A stretch of 64,000 nucleotides of DNA from Vicinamibacterales bacterium. Its GTDB lineage: Bacteria > Acidobacteriota > Vicinamibacteria > Vicinamibacterales > 2-12-FULL-66-21. Below the pieces are notes generated by a model, which did not search any database, was not told the DNA's origin, and saw only the letters and a list, made by a program, of their open reading frames with translations. The DNA is taken from NCBI GenBank assembly GCA_036496585.1, contig DASXLB010000029.1, positions 65,535 through 129,534 of the forward strand. The letters are read 5' to 3'. Made by a program: the position numbers and the translations under genes. Positions within the stretch are counted from its first letter, which is position 1; each line of letters starts with the position of its first letter. Below are positions 1 to 7,689 of the stretch, one piece after another.

Positions 1-578
1 GTGACCGACACCCAGCAGTTGGCTGTCGGCGCGATCTCGAGACGGATGGTGCCCGCTGCCGCGGCCGGCGCCGGCCGAGCGAGTCCGGCGGCGGCTACGG
101 GCGTCGGCTGTGGAACGGAAGATGTCGCGGCCGGCGGCGCGATCGCGGTTGACGCGTCCGGCGCTGGGACATCGCGCTGGGCCCGGCTGCGCGCGCGCAC
201 GACGGCGATCACAATCACGATCAGCACCAGGGCGAGCGCGACCGCGCCGACTGCGAGCCGCACGGCGCGCCGGCGCCGTTCGAGGAACGCGCGTTCCTCT
301 TCGGGCACGGCGGTGGCGAGCGTCTCGCTGGTGGGCGCGGGCTCCTGCTGGAAGCGATCGAGGAACTCGCGCACCGTCGCCTCCGGATCGAGGCCGACTT
401 CGACGGCGTAGGAGCGGACGAAGGCGCGACTGAAAATGCCGCCCGGCAGCTTGGAGATGTCGTTCCGCTCGAGCGCCTCGAGCGCCGCCGTCGCGATCCT
501 CGTGGTGGTCGCGATTTGCCTGAGCGACATGCCGCGCTGCTCGCGAGCCTGGCGGAGCCGGCCGCCGAAATCGTCCAT
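1..578 (-). CDS. RodZ-like HTH/transmembrane protein, C-terminus cut by window edge
   Basis: Helix-turn-helix protein of the RodZ type, a cell-shape/cytoskeleton adaptor family. The ATG at 578-576 opens a reading frame with no stop down to base 1, giving 192 residues. The N-terminus (MDDFGGRLRQAREQRGMSLR) is a classic Xre/RodZ-type HTH start, ending near residue 75. A short basic stretch (ERRRRAVR) precedes one membrane segment near residues 105-125 (VRLAVGAVALALVLIVIVIA). A Pro/Ala/Thr-rich linker follows, then the start of a C-terminal domain (IRLEIAPTANCWVSV) resembling the DUF4115 domain of RodZ. It is the last visible gene of the minus-strand run, 10 bp after the ThiE-family gene. Domain order supports RodZ; the missing C-terminus prevents a firm symbol. 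Confidence 0.8.
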   Translation of the reverse strand, partial: MDDFGGRLRQAREQRGMSLRQIATTTRIATAALEALERNDISKLPGGIFSRAFVRSYAVEVGLDPEATVREFLDRFQQEPAPTSETLATAVPEEERAFLERRRRAVRLAVGAVALALVLIVIVIAVVRARSRAQRDVPAPDASTAIAPPAATSSVPQPTPVAAAGLARPAPAAAAGTIRLEIAPTANCWVSV

Positions 579-588
579 CGCTGCGACT

Positions 589-1155
589 CTACATGAACCA
601 GCTGACAGCCGCCAGGCCGGCGGCGCCGGCGCGCGCCACCTCCGCCTCACGGTCCGGCGTCATGCCGCCGATCGCGATGATCGGCAGCGGCGACCGGCGG
701 CACGCCGCGGCGAGGCCGTCGAGGCCGGCGGCCGGGTGATCAGCGGGCTTGCCAGCCGACGGAAACACGGTGCCGAACATGAGATAGTCGCAGCCGCCAT
801 CGGCGGCGGCGGCGTCGATCTCGTCGAGCGTATGGACCGAGCGGCCGATGAGCATCGGCGAGGGGGCGACGACGCGCATGCGCGACGCCGGCGGCGCATC
901 GCCGCGCAGGTGCACGCCGCTGGCGCCCGCCGCCAGCGCGATGTCAGGGCGATCGTTCACGACTACGGCGACATCGCGGCCGCGCGCCGCGTCGACGATC
1001 CGGCGCACCAGATCCAGCAGGGCGCCGTCGGCGAGATCGCGCTCGCGGATCTGCACGACTGACACGCCGCCCGCCATCGCCGCCGCGGCGCGGTCGACCA
1101 GCTCGCTCGGACTCAGTCCGAAGCGGCGTCGGTCGGTCACAAAATGACGGATCAC
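589..1155 (-). CDS. thiE: Thiamine phosphate synthase (ThiE/TenI family)
   Basis: TIM-barrel protein of the ThiE/TenI family, 188 residues, shorter than the about 210 of E. coli ThiE. ThiE joins the hydroxymethylpyrimidine and thiazole phosphates to make thiamine phosphate; TenI relatives act as thiazole tautomerases. Visible family motifs are QIRERDL, VVNDRPDIALAAGASGVHLR, GRSVHTLDE, DYLMFGTVFPSAGKP and PIIAIGGMT. The GTG start at 1155 was chosen because it gives the family N-terminus (VIRHFVTDRRRF) and overlaps the stop of the upstream membrane-protein gene, which suggests translational coupling. No other thiamin gene is nearby. ThiE versus TenI cannot be settled from the motifs alone. Confidence 0.8.
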   Translation of the reverse strand: MIRHFVTDRRRFGLSPSELVDRAAAAMAGGVSVVQIRERDLADGALLDLVRRIVDAARGRDVAVVVNDRPDIALAAGASGVHLRGDAPPASRMRVVAPSPMLIGRSVHTLDEIDAAAADGGCDYLMFGTVFPSAGKPADHPAAGLDGLAAACRRSPLPIIAIGGMTPDREAEVARAGAAGLAAVSWFM

Positions 1156-1409
1156 GGCTGGGAATGGCGCCGGGCGCGCGAGGCGAGCACGGCGCCGAGC
1201 TCGATGAGGCCGGCCACGCCGGTGACCACGCCGACGCCGCTGACGCCGCCGCGCACGTAGGGGCTCGTCATCGCGGCACGAAGCGCCGGCCGCGCTTCGG
1301 CGAAGCCGTTGCGCTGCCACCACACCGACCAGGGCGCCGCGGCAAGAATGAAGCCCGCCTCGAGGAAGTAGGCCGCAAACAGAAGGCGGCTGAGTGTACG
1401 GATGATCAG
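1152..1409 (-). CDS. Small membrane protein of unknown function (start codon unclear)
   Basis: About 85 residues with a hydrophobic segment near the start (LFAAYFLEAGFILAAAPW), a WSVWWQRNG turn and a second glycine-rich hydrophobic segment (VSGVGVVTGVAGLIELGAVLA). The pattern suggests two membrane passes. The reading frame is clean, but it has no ATG, GTG or TTG between the end of the upstream TPR gene and the first hydrophobic segment. An SD-like GGAGG sits at 1414-1410, just before CTG and ATC codons, so initiation at a rare codon (CTG at 1409 or ATC at 1406/1403) or a sequence error is likely. It overlaps the TPR stop upstream and the thiE start downstream. I do not recognise the family. 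Confidence 0.55.
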   Translation of the reverse strand: MIIRTLSRLLFAAYFLEAGFILAAAPWSVWWQRNGFAEARPALRAAMTSPYVRGGVSGVGVVTGVAGLIELGAVLASRARRHSQP

Positions 1410-3373
1410 CCTCCGGCCTGCACGCGGGCGAGCCGGTCGATGCGCTCGGTGATGTCGCGATACTCGCCGGCATCCGCCTGCAGTTCCATGAAGACGGCCA
1501 GCGCACGGGAGACCTCGCCGGTGGCGTCGAGCGCCACGCCGAGATCGTAGAGCAGCTCCCAGCCGGACTCGTGCGTCGGCGCCGGCGCCTCGGCCGCGCG
1601 CTCCAGCCACTCAACGGCCTGCGGCAGGTCCGCCCGTTTCAGGTAGACGCGCCCGAGAAGCGATGCTGCCTCGAAGCGATGCGTCGGGATCTTCGCCGCC
1701 TTGGTGAGCGCGCCGATGGCCTCGTCGAGCATCCCCATGTCGACGTAGCTCCTGCCCACTGTGAGCTGCCGGGCCGCCTCCTGTACGCCCGCCTGGCGCG
1801 ACATCTCGTTACGGCGCGTGTCGAACACTTCGTCAAGGCTCTGATGAATGGTCAGGGGCGCGTCATCGTTGGGAGCCTCCTGAAGCTGCGAGAGCGCCTG
1901 ATTGAGATCTATCACCACGCTGCCGCCCGCCTTCTTCTTCGGCGCCTCGGGCGAGGGCGGGGGCTCCTGACGCGCCGGCTCGGGCGAAGGCGGATCCTGC
2001 AGCGGCGCGACAGGCGATTCAGGGTCTCGGTCGGGCGTTGGTTCGGGGTTCGCCGGCTCCTCGGGTTCGCCGATCGGCGGCGCCGACCCGTGCAGGAAGG
2101 CTGGCGCAGCGTGCCCGCCGAGCGAGTCCAAGGCCATGAACCGATCGGTCGCGACGAACGGACCCTGTCCGCTCAGACGGTCGGCGATCATCGTGTCCGG
2201 ATCGGGAATCTCGAGCATGACCAGCGCCCGCCGGAACCGGTCGATATGCGCGTGCTCCCACGGCTCGCGTGCCACCAGATCTTCGGCGATGACGCGCGCC
2301 TCGGCCCCCTGGCCCAGTTCGAGATAGGCATCGGCGAGCTGCGCCTGCGTCTCGTACATCGTCGCCTCGAGCCCGCCGTCGACGCAGATCTCGACGAGCT
2401 TCAGCAGCGCGACGATGCGGCCGGGCACGCGAGTGGTGAACTCGTGGAGCAGCGCCGCCGCGTCCATGTAGTTGGCGGAGGCGAGCTCGGTCTCCACTGC
2501 GACGTCGATGCAGACAAATGCAGCATCGGGGGCGGCAGGCGCGAGCGTCCAGGCGAGATCGACAATCCGCGTCCTCGCCGACTCGTCGGCGCGCAGCAGC
2601 TCGCCCAGCAGCTCGCGTGCTGCGTCGAGGTGGTCCGAACGCAGCTCCATGTCGGCGAGCGCGAACTTCAGCGCCGGATCGTCGCCGGCGATGGCGCGGT
2701 CGAGATACGGCTTGGCCGAGTCGAGATCGCCGGCGGCGATGGCGGCTTTCGCCAGCTCGGTGCGCCCCTCGATGTCGTTGGGATTGAGCCGCACGGCGTC
2801 ACGGAGCGCCGCGGCGGCCTCCGGCGCCCGCCCCTTCTCGAGCAGATCGGCGTGCATCGACCGGTAATGGGCCGCGGCCCCGAGTTCGTCGCCGTTCTGC
2901 GCCAGCATGCGCCCCGCGAGCCCGCGCGCCTCGAAGTCGGCCGGGTCGAGGGTACCGAGACGCAGGGTGATCTCGTCGGCGCCGGCGCGGTCGCCGCGAG
3001 CCCGGCGCTTGGCCGCGATGGCCACGAAATATGCCTTCGCGTCGGCAAGCAGACCCTGTTTCGCCGAGATCTCACCCAGCCGCAACTGCACCGACTCCTG
3101 GTCGGGCTTGATCTTGAGCACCTTCTTGAAGATGGCGGCGGCCTTCGGGTAGAAGCCTTCGGCCAGGAAGTGATCGGCAATCTGCGAGTAGTACGCCGCG
3201 GCATCGTCGGGCCGGCTGGCCCGCACGCAGAGGTCCCCGAGCGTGTTGCGGGTGTTCCAGTCGCGGGGGTACTCCTCGACCAGACGCACATATTCCGCGA
3301 TGGCAAGATCGAGCTTGCCGGTGCGGAGCAGCTTCTCCGCTTTCTTCAGCACCTCGGCGCGGTCGATGGCCAC
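1406..3373 (-). CDS. Large TPR-repeat protein
   Basis: Soluble 655-residue protein made mostly of tetratricopeptide repeats (for example DLAIAEYVRLVEEYPRDW, KAAAIFKKVLKIKPDQ, and a C-terminal block with DEAIGALTKAAKI). A Pro/Glu-rich linker near residues 420-475 separates an N-terminal repeat solenoid from a C-terminal repeat block of about 170 residues. There is no signal peptide or membrane segment, so it is probably cytoplasmic and used for protein-protein contacts. The start is 14 bp after the rnhB stop in the same direction, so it is probably cotranscribed with the ffh-rnhB run. The specific role is unknown. Confidence 0.75.
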   Translation of the reverse strand: MAIDRAEVLKKAEKLLRTGKLDLAIAEYVRLVEEYPRDWNTRNTLGDLCVRASRPDDAAAYYSQIADHFLAEGFYPKAAAIFKKVLKIKPDQESVQLRLGEISAKQGLLADAKAYFVAIAAKRRARGDRAGADEITLRLGTLDPADFEARGLAGRMLAQNGDELGAAAHYRSMHADLLEKGRAPEAAAALRDAVRLNPNDIEGRTELAKAAIAAGDLDSAKPYLDRAIAGDDPALKFALADMELRSDHLDAARELLGELLRADESARTRIVDLAWTLAPAAPDAAFVCIDVAVETELASANYMDAAALLHEFTTRVPGRIVALLKLVEICVDGGLEATMYETQAQLADAYLELGQGAEARVIAEDLVAREPWEHAHIDRFRRALVMLEIPDPDTMIADRLSGQGPFVATDRFMALDSLGGHAAPAFLHGSAPPIGEPEEPANPEPTPDRDPESPVAPLQDPPSPEPARQEPPPSPEAPKKKAGGSVVIDLNQALSQLQEAPNDDAPLTIHQSLDEVFDTRRNEMSRQAGVQEAARQLTVGRSYVDMGMLDEAIGALTKAAKIPTHRFEAASLLGRVYLKRADLPQAVEWLERAAEAPAPTHESGWELLYDLGVALDATGEVSRALAVFMELQADAGEYRDITERIDRLARVQAGG

Positions 3374-3387
3374 GGGTTCCTAGTGTG

Positions 3388-4014
3388 CTAGATCCTATCA
3401 AACAGCGACGGCGGCCGGAACGAGCGGCGGTGCGCGTCCGAATAGCCGTGGCGGGCCACCGCGTCCAGATGATCGCGGGTCGCGTAACCCTTGTGACGGT
3501 CGAACCCGTAGCGCGGATCCTGGCCGTGGAGCTCGAGCATGCTGCGGTCGCGCGTCACCTTGGCGACGATCGAGGCCGCCGCAATCGCCGTGCAGCGGGC
3601 GTCGCCGTGAACGACGCAGCGCTGCCCCATCGGCAGGTCGGGGACACGGAACGCGCGTCCGCCGTCGACCAGCACCATGTCGGGCAGCGGCGCGCACGAC
3701 AGCACGGCGCGCTGCATGGCGCGCAGGCCGGCCTGATGAATGTTGATTTCGTCGATTTCGGTCGGCGCCACGCCGACCACCGACCAGCAGACGGCTTCGC
3801 GGGTGATCTGGATGTAGAGGCGCTCGCGTTCGAGCGCCGTCACGGTCTTGGAGTCGCTGATGCGGGGAATGTAGCGATCCGGATCGAGCACGACGGCCGC
3901 TGCCACCACCGGTCCGGCCAGGCAGCCGCGTCCCACTTCGTCGACGCCGGCGACGTACACGAACCCCATGCGCCGCAGCGCATTCTCCAGGGTTCGGTAG
4001 GCGCGTACTTTCAT
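3388..4014 (-). CDS. rnhB: Ribonuclease HII
   Basis: Cleaves RNA in RNA-DNA hybrids, for example misincorporated ribonucleotides. The 208-residue product carries the family signature VAGVDEVGRGCLAGPV with the catalytic Asp25-Glu26. Further acidic residues follow in ISDSKTV and MVLVDGGRAF, then AASIVAKVTRD and the C-terminal YGFDRHKGYATRDH. The start MKVRAYRTLE was chosen over an in-frame ATG 18 codons upstream, because those extra codons read through the intergenic palindrome. It follows rplS, a common neighbour of rnhB in many bacteria. Confidence 0.95.
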   Translation of the reverse strand: MKVRAYRTLENALRRMGFVYVAGVDEVGRGCLAGPVVAAAVVLDPDRYIPRISDSKTVTALERERLYIQITREAVCWSVVGVAPTEIDEINIHQAGLRAMQRAVLSCAPLPDMVLVDGGRAFRVPDLPMGQRCVVHGDARCTAIAAASIVAKVTRDRSMLELHGQDPRYGFDRHKGYATRDHLDAVARHGYSDAHRRSFRPPSLFDRI

Positions 4015-4030
4015 GTGGAGATCGGAGGAT

Positions 4031-4060
4031 GTGGAGAGGTGGGCATGCCCACATCTCCAC
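4031..4060. repeat. Near-perfect 30-bp palindrome between rplS and rnhB
   Basis: Two 13-bp arms (GTGGAGAGGTGGG and CCCACATCTCCAC) with one mismatch flank a CATG centre. The word ATGTGGAG recurs just outside both arms, from about 4014 to 4071. The element lies in the 55-bp gap between the rplS stop and the rnhB start. It would form a strong hairpin in the operon mRNA but has no T-run, so a processing or stability element or a dispersed palindromic repeat is more likely than a terminator. Confidence 0.75.
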
Positions 4061-4069
4061 ATTTCCACA

Positions 4070-4423
4070 TCACGCGGTCTGCTTCCGGCCCGTCTCCTTC
4101 ATGCGCGCCGCCTTGCCCTTCAAGTCACGCAGGAAATACAGCTTGGCGCGGCGGACCTTCGCGGTGCGCAGGACGTCGATCTTGTCGATCACCGGCGAGT
4201 GCAGCGGGAAGATGCGCTCGACGCCCTGGCCGAACGACACCTTGCGCACGGTAAACGTGGCGCGCGCGCCGCCGCGGTGCATGCCGATGATCATCCCCTC
4301 GAACACCTGGATGCGCTCTTTGTCGCCTTCGCGCACCTTGACGTGCACCTTGACGGTGTCTCCGGGCTTGATCGCCGGGCGCTTGGCCAGCTGCCCCCGC
4401 TCGACGGTCTCAACGGCATTCAT
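4070..4423 (-). CDS. rplS: 50S ribosomal protein L19
   Basis: Structural protein of the large ribosomal subunit at the 30S/50S interface. The 117-residue product shows the L19 features [53 protein letters not shown] and the basic C-terminal [20 protein letters not shown]. The start [10 protein letters not shown] is 11 bp after the trmD stop and is preceded by an AAGGAGAA-type ribosome binding site. Order trmD-rplS-rnhB is the common bacterial arrangement. Confidence 0.97.
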   Translation of the reverse strand: MNAVETVERGQLAKRPAIKPGDTVKVHVKVREGDKERIQVFEGMIIGMHRGGARATFTVRKVSFGQGVERIFPLHSPVIDKIDVLRTAKVRRAKLYFLRDLKGKAARMKETGRKQTA

Positions 4424-4434
4424 GACGTTCTCCT

Positions 4435-5127
4435 TTATCCTTCGCTCTCGTTCAACAAATCCGGGCGGTGGCGGCGCGTCCGCGCGATCGCCTGCTCCCG
4501 TCGCCACTTCTCGATCTCTCCGTGGTGGCCCGACAGCAGCACGTCGGGCACCCGCCAGCCCCGAAACTCCGCGGGCCGGGTGTACTGCGGGAAGTCGAGC
4601 ATCCCGCCGCGCGCGAACGAATCGCCCGCCACGGACGACTCGTCGCCCACCACCCCTGCCACCAGCCGCGCCATCGCGTCGACGATAACCAGCGCCGGCA
4701 GTTCCCCGCCCGACACGACGTAGTCGCCGATCGAGATGGCGTCGGTCGCCAGCTGCTCCCGCACCCGCTCGTCCACTCCTTCGTAGCGCCCGCAGAGGAT
4801 CACGACGTGATCCCGCGCGCGCAACCGCTCCGCCACCGCGTGCGTCAGACGCTCGCCGTCGGGCGACGTCAGCACGATCGCCCCCGGCTCGCCGCGCGTC
4901 TCGCGGATGCGATCGACCGCGGCGAACAGCGGCTCCGGCTTCAGCACCATCCCGGGCCCGCCGCCAAACGGCGCGTCATCGACGACCCGGTGCCGATCGG
5001 CCGTGAAATCACGCAGGTCGTGGATGGCGACGTCCACCAGCCCCTTCGCGATGGCCCGCGCCACGATCCCCTCCTCGAGTGGAGCGGCCACCATCCGGGG
5101 AAAAATCGTGACGATGTCTATCTTCAA
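4435..5127 (-). CDS. trmD: tRNA (guanine-37-N1)-methyltransferase
   Basis: Methylates G37 next to the anticodon in tRNAs reading CNN codons, using S-adenosylmethionine; this prevents +1 frameshifting. Trefoil-knot SPOUT enzyme, about 230 residues (E. coli 255). Motifs are [60 protein letters not shown] and [14 protein letters not shown] chose the TTG at 5127 because it gives the standard family N-terminus. An in-frame GTG at 5184, 12 bp after rimM, would add 19 residues that read through a perfect hairpin, and cannot be excluded. Confidence 0.95.
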   Translation of the reverse strand: MKIDIVTIFPRMVAAPLEEGIVARAIAKGLVDVAIHDLRDFTADRHRVVDDAPFGGGPGMVLKPEPLFAAVDRIRETRGEPGAIVLTSPDGERLTHAVAERLRARDHVVILCGRYEGVDERVREQLATDAISIGDYVVSGGELPALVIVDAMARLVAGVVGDESSVAGDSFARGGMLDFPQYTRPAEFRGWRVPDVLLSGHHGEIEKWRREQAIARTRRHRPDLLNESEG

Positions 5128-5128
5128 C

Positions 5129-5149
5129 CCGAGGGGCGTCGCCCCTCGG
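5129..5149 (-). promoter_or_regulatory. Perfect 9-bp hairpin immediately before the trmD TTG
   Basis: CCGAGGGGC and GCCCCTCGG pair without mismatch around a 3-nt loop, one base before the chosen trmD start. The only SD-like stretch (GAGGGG) is inside the stem. If TTG is the true start, the hairpin would mask the ribosome binding site and lower TrmD synthesis relative to its neighbours. If the upstream GTG is used, the hairpin is coding. Confidence 0.5.
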
Positions 5150-5196
5150 ACTCGTCCGCTACGCTCGCTCGCGCCCTCGTTCACGTCGAGCCCTCG

Positions 5197-5727
5197 TCAC
5201 CGGCGTCCAGACACGTTCAAACCCGCGAGTCCTTCCGGCAGATCGACGACGACTAACCGCTGGCCAGGATCGACGCGAGTGACAATCCCTTCGACCATCG
5301 GAATCAGGATTTCGTGCTGCCCGTCGCTGACGACCAGCAGGCTCCTCTCGACCGGTCCCTGCACCTCGGTCACGCTGCCGAGCCGCACGCCCGCCGTGTC
5401 GATCACCTCACACCCGACCAAATCGTGCCGGTAATACGTGTTGCCGGGCAGCGGGCCCAGCGTGTCGGCCGGCATCTTCAGCTCGGCGCCGGCCAGCGCC
5501 TCGGCCGCGTCCATCGTCGCGACGCCATCCAGGGCCACAATCGGCCGTCCCTGGTGGAAGCGCACCGCGACCAGCCGGCGCTCGACTGCCGTGCCGTTCT
5601 GCTCCACCACCAGCACGTTGCCTTCAGCGAACCGGTCGTGCGGGAAGTCCGTCTCCGGATTGACGATCACCTGGCCCTGGCTGCCGTGGGCACGGGCGAC
5701 GCGGCCAACCAGAATCAATTCGGGCAT
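5197..5727 (-). CDS. rimM: 16S rRNA processing protein RimM
   Basis: Assembly factor for the 30S head; binds ribosomal protein S19. The 176-residue product begins PELILVGRVARAHGSQGQ, the typical RimM N-terminal barrel. It then shows MPADTLGPLPGNTYYRHDLVG and the PRC-barrel with EVQGPVERSLLVV, EILIPMVEGIV and VVDLPEGLAGL. An alternative TTG start at 5760 overlaps the khpA stop and would add 11 residues; the ATG at 5727 fits the family better. It sits in the conserved order rpsP-khpA-rimM-trmD. Confidence 0.95.
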   Translation of the reverse strand: MPELILVGRVARAHGSQGQVIVNPETDFPHDRFAEGNVLVVEQNGTAVERRLVAVRFHQGRPIVALDGVATMDAAEALAGAELKMPADTLGPLPGNTYYRHDLVGCEVIDTAGVRLGSVTEVQGPVERSLLVVSDGQHEILIPMVEGIVTRVDPGQRLVVVDLPEGLAGLNVSGRR

Positions 5728-5756
5728 TGTCGGAAGGGAACCGCGCGTGTCTCCGC

Positions 5757-5996
5757 TCAATCCCTGAAATCGACCGACACTTTGCGGCCGTCCATTTCCG
5801 CCGCCAGGTTGGCCAGGGTGCGGACGGCCTGCGCGGTGCGCCCCTGGCGCCCGATCACCCGCCCCATGTCACCCGGCGCCATCGTCAGCTCGATCCACGT
5901 CTGGCCGCGGGCCTCGCGCTCCGTCACGCTGACCGCGTCCGGCTTGTCGGCCAGCGCCTTGGCGATCGCCTCGACGACGGCGCTCGCCCTGGTCAC
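5757..5996 (-). CDS. khpA: KH-domain RNA-binding protein KhpA
   Basis: Small single-KH RNA-binding protein (YlqC/KhpA family), 79 residues, the usual length. The KH core shows MGRVIGRQGRTAQAVRTL, with the GRQG loop that grips RNA. In Firmicutes KhpA works with KhpB in cell division and small-RNA binding; the role here is inferred from family. It overlaps the end of rpsP by 4 bp and lies just before rimM, the usual place for this gene. Confidence 0.93.
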   Translation of the reverse strand: MTRASAVVEAIAKALADKPDAVSVTEREARGQTWIELTMAPGDMGRVIGRQGRTAQAVRTLANLAAEMDGRKVSVDFRD

Positions 5997-6262
5997 GGCG
6001 CGACGGCCACAGCCGTGTCGACGGGCGGCGCGGGGTTGCGATCCAGCATCGTCCGCACGGTGTCGGACGGCTGCGCGCCCAGCTTCACCCAGTGAACGAA
6101 CCGCTCGCGATCGAGCTTCAGCGTTTCCGGCTTGGTGCGCGGGTTGTAGTGCCCCAGCACCTCGACGAACGAGCTGTCGCGCGCGGCGCGCGAGTCGGTA
6201 ACCACGACCCGAAAGAACGGCCGCTTCTTCGAACCGGCACGACGCAATCTGATTACCAGCAT
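5993..6262 (-). CDS. rpsP: 30S ribosomal protein S16
   Basis: Assembly protein of the small ribosomal subunit, 89 residues. The N-terminus MLVIRLRRAGSKKRPFFRVV, then DSRAARDSSFVEVLGHYNP and the C-terminal WVKLGAQPSDTVRTMLDR, are diagnostic of S16. The start overlaps the ffh stop (TAATG), so translation is probably coupled. A short Pro/Val/Ala tail ends the protein. Confidence 0.97.
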   Translation of the reverse strand: MLVIRLRRAGSKKRPFFRVVVTDSRAARDSSFVEVLGHYNPRTKPETLKLDRERFVHWVKLGAQPSDTVRTMLDRNPAPPVDTAVAVAP

Positions 6263-7620
6263 TACCTCATCAACCCTTTCAGCGCCGAGAGATTCGGACG
6301 CTTGCCTTTCGCCAGCCCCGCCATGCCGCCCATGGCCTTCAGCATTTTCTTCATCTGGATGAACTGCTTCAACAGCTTGTTCACCTCTTCGACCGACGTG
6401 CCCGAGCCCTTCGCGATGCGCTTGCGGCGCTGCCCATTGATGATCTGATGGCTGCGCCGCTCTTTCGCGGTCATCGAGTTGATGATCGCCTCGACGCGGC
6501 CGAACTGCTTCTCGTCGACCTGCTCGCGCGCCTGCTGCATCTCCTTCATCGCGCCGAACCCCGGCAGCATGCCGAGGATCTGCTCGATCGGCCCCATCTT
6601 GCGAATCGTCCGCAGCTGGTCGCGGAAGTCCTCCAGCGTGAAATCGTCGCGCCGGATCTTCTCCTCGAGCTTGGCCGCGTCCTCCATCGAGACGGCCTCT
6701 TCCGCCTTCTCGATGAGCGACAGCACGTCGCCCATGCCGAGCACGCGCGACACGACGCGATCGGCATGGAACGGCTCCAGGTCCTGCAGCCGCTCGCCGC
6801 TGCCGACGAACGCGATCGGCACGCCGACGACGCCGACCACCGACAGCGCCGCGCCGCCGCGCGCGTCGCCGTCCATCTTGGTCAGCACGACGCCGGTGAT
6901 GCCGATCCGCCGGTTGAACTCGCCGGCGCTCTTGATTGCGTCCTGCCCGGTCATCGCGTCGGCGACGAACAACTGGTCGACCGGCTTCACCGCCGCCTTG
7001 ATGGCGTCGAGTTCGACCATCAGGTCGTCGTCGATGTGCAGCCGGCCGGCGGTGTCGACGATGACGACGTCGAAGCCGCCGTTCTTCGCTTCGGCAAGCG
7101 CGCCGGCAGCGCGCTTCACCGGATCCATCTCGCCGGCGGGATCGTGGACCCGCACGCCGGCCTGCTTGCCGACGACCGCCAGCTGCTGGATCGCCGCCGG
7201 ACGCCGGACGTCGGTCGAAACGAGCAGCGGATGCCGTCCCTGCTTCGCCAGCCACTTCCCCAGCTTCGCCGAGGTCGTCGTCTTGCCCGATCCCTGCAGG
7301 CCGAGCAGCATCACGACCCGCGGCCGCTCGTTCGTCTGCCCCAGGCCGCCCTGCGCGTCGCCGAACAGCGCCAGCATCTCGTCGCGAACGATCCGCACGA
7401 CCTGCTGTTCGGGCGTCAGGCTCTTCAGCACTTCCTGGTCGACGGCGCGATCGCGCACGCGATCGATGAACGCCTTGACGACCTTGAAGTTGACGTCCGC
7501 CTCGAGCAGCGCCATCCGGATTTCCCGGAGCGCCAGCTCGACGGTCTCTTCCGTAAGGCGTCCCTGTCCGCGAATGCCGCGGAAAACGTCCTGCAGACGA
7601 GTGGAAAGGGACTCGAACAT
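6262..7620 (-). CDS. ffh: Signal recognition particle protein Ffh
   Basis: GTPase that binds SRP RNA and signal sequences and delivers nascent membrane proteins to FtsY, which is also encoded in this window. The 452-residue product has the N domain, the G domain with Walker A GLQGSGKTTTSAKLGKW, VDTAGRLHIDD, TKMDGDARGGAALSV and the closing GSGERLQDLEPF. The methionine-rich M domain has MLPGFGAMKEM and the RNA-binding INGQRRKRIAKGSG. It is the first gene of the minus-strand operon and has a good sigma-70 promoter just upstream. Confidence 0.97.
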   Translation of the reverse strand: MFESLSTRLQDVFRGIRGQGRLTEETVELALREIRMALLEADVNFKVVKAFIDRVRDRAVDQEVLKSLTPEQQVVRIVRDEMLALFGDAQGGLGQTNERPRVVMLLGLQGSGKTTTSAKLGKWLAKQGRHPLLVSTDVRRPAAIQQLAVVGKQAGVRVHDPAGEMDPVKRAAGALAEAKNGGFDVVIVDTAGRLHIDDDLMVELDAIKAAVKPVDQLFVADAMTGQDAIKSAGEFNRRIGITGVVLTKMDGDARGGAALSVVGVVGVPIAFVGSGERLQDLEPFHADRVVSRVLGMGDVLSLIEKAEEAVSMEDAAKLEEKIRRDDFTLEDFRDQLRTIRKMGPIEQILGMLPGFGAMKEMQQAREQVDEKQFGRVEAIINSMTAKERRSHQIINGQRRKRIAKGSGTSVEEVNKLLKQFIQMKKMLKAMGGMAGLAKGKRPNLSALKGLMR

Positions 7621-7659
7621 GGCCGTAGGGAAGCCCTAACTACTTCTAGGCAAACCCTT

Positions 7660-7689
7660 ATTGTAGAGGAGGATTGGGCCTGGTGTCAA
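7660..7689 (-). promoter_or_regulatory. Sigma-70 promoter for the ffh operon
   Basis: On the minus strand a consensus -35 TTGACA (7689-7684) is followed, after 18 bp, by -10 TACAAT (7665-7660). The ffh ATG is about 40 bp downstream. The -35 overlaps the stop codon of the upstream SEC-C gene. This is among the clearest sigma-70 promoters in the window and fits high housekeeping expression. Confidence 0.8.

Noticed and set aside
1571..3391. A 606-codon plus-strand frame opposite the TPR gene
   Set aside because: Composition is that of a shadow frame; the minus-strand TPR repeats are real.
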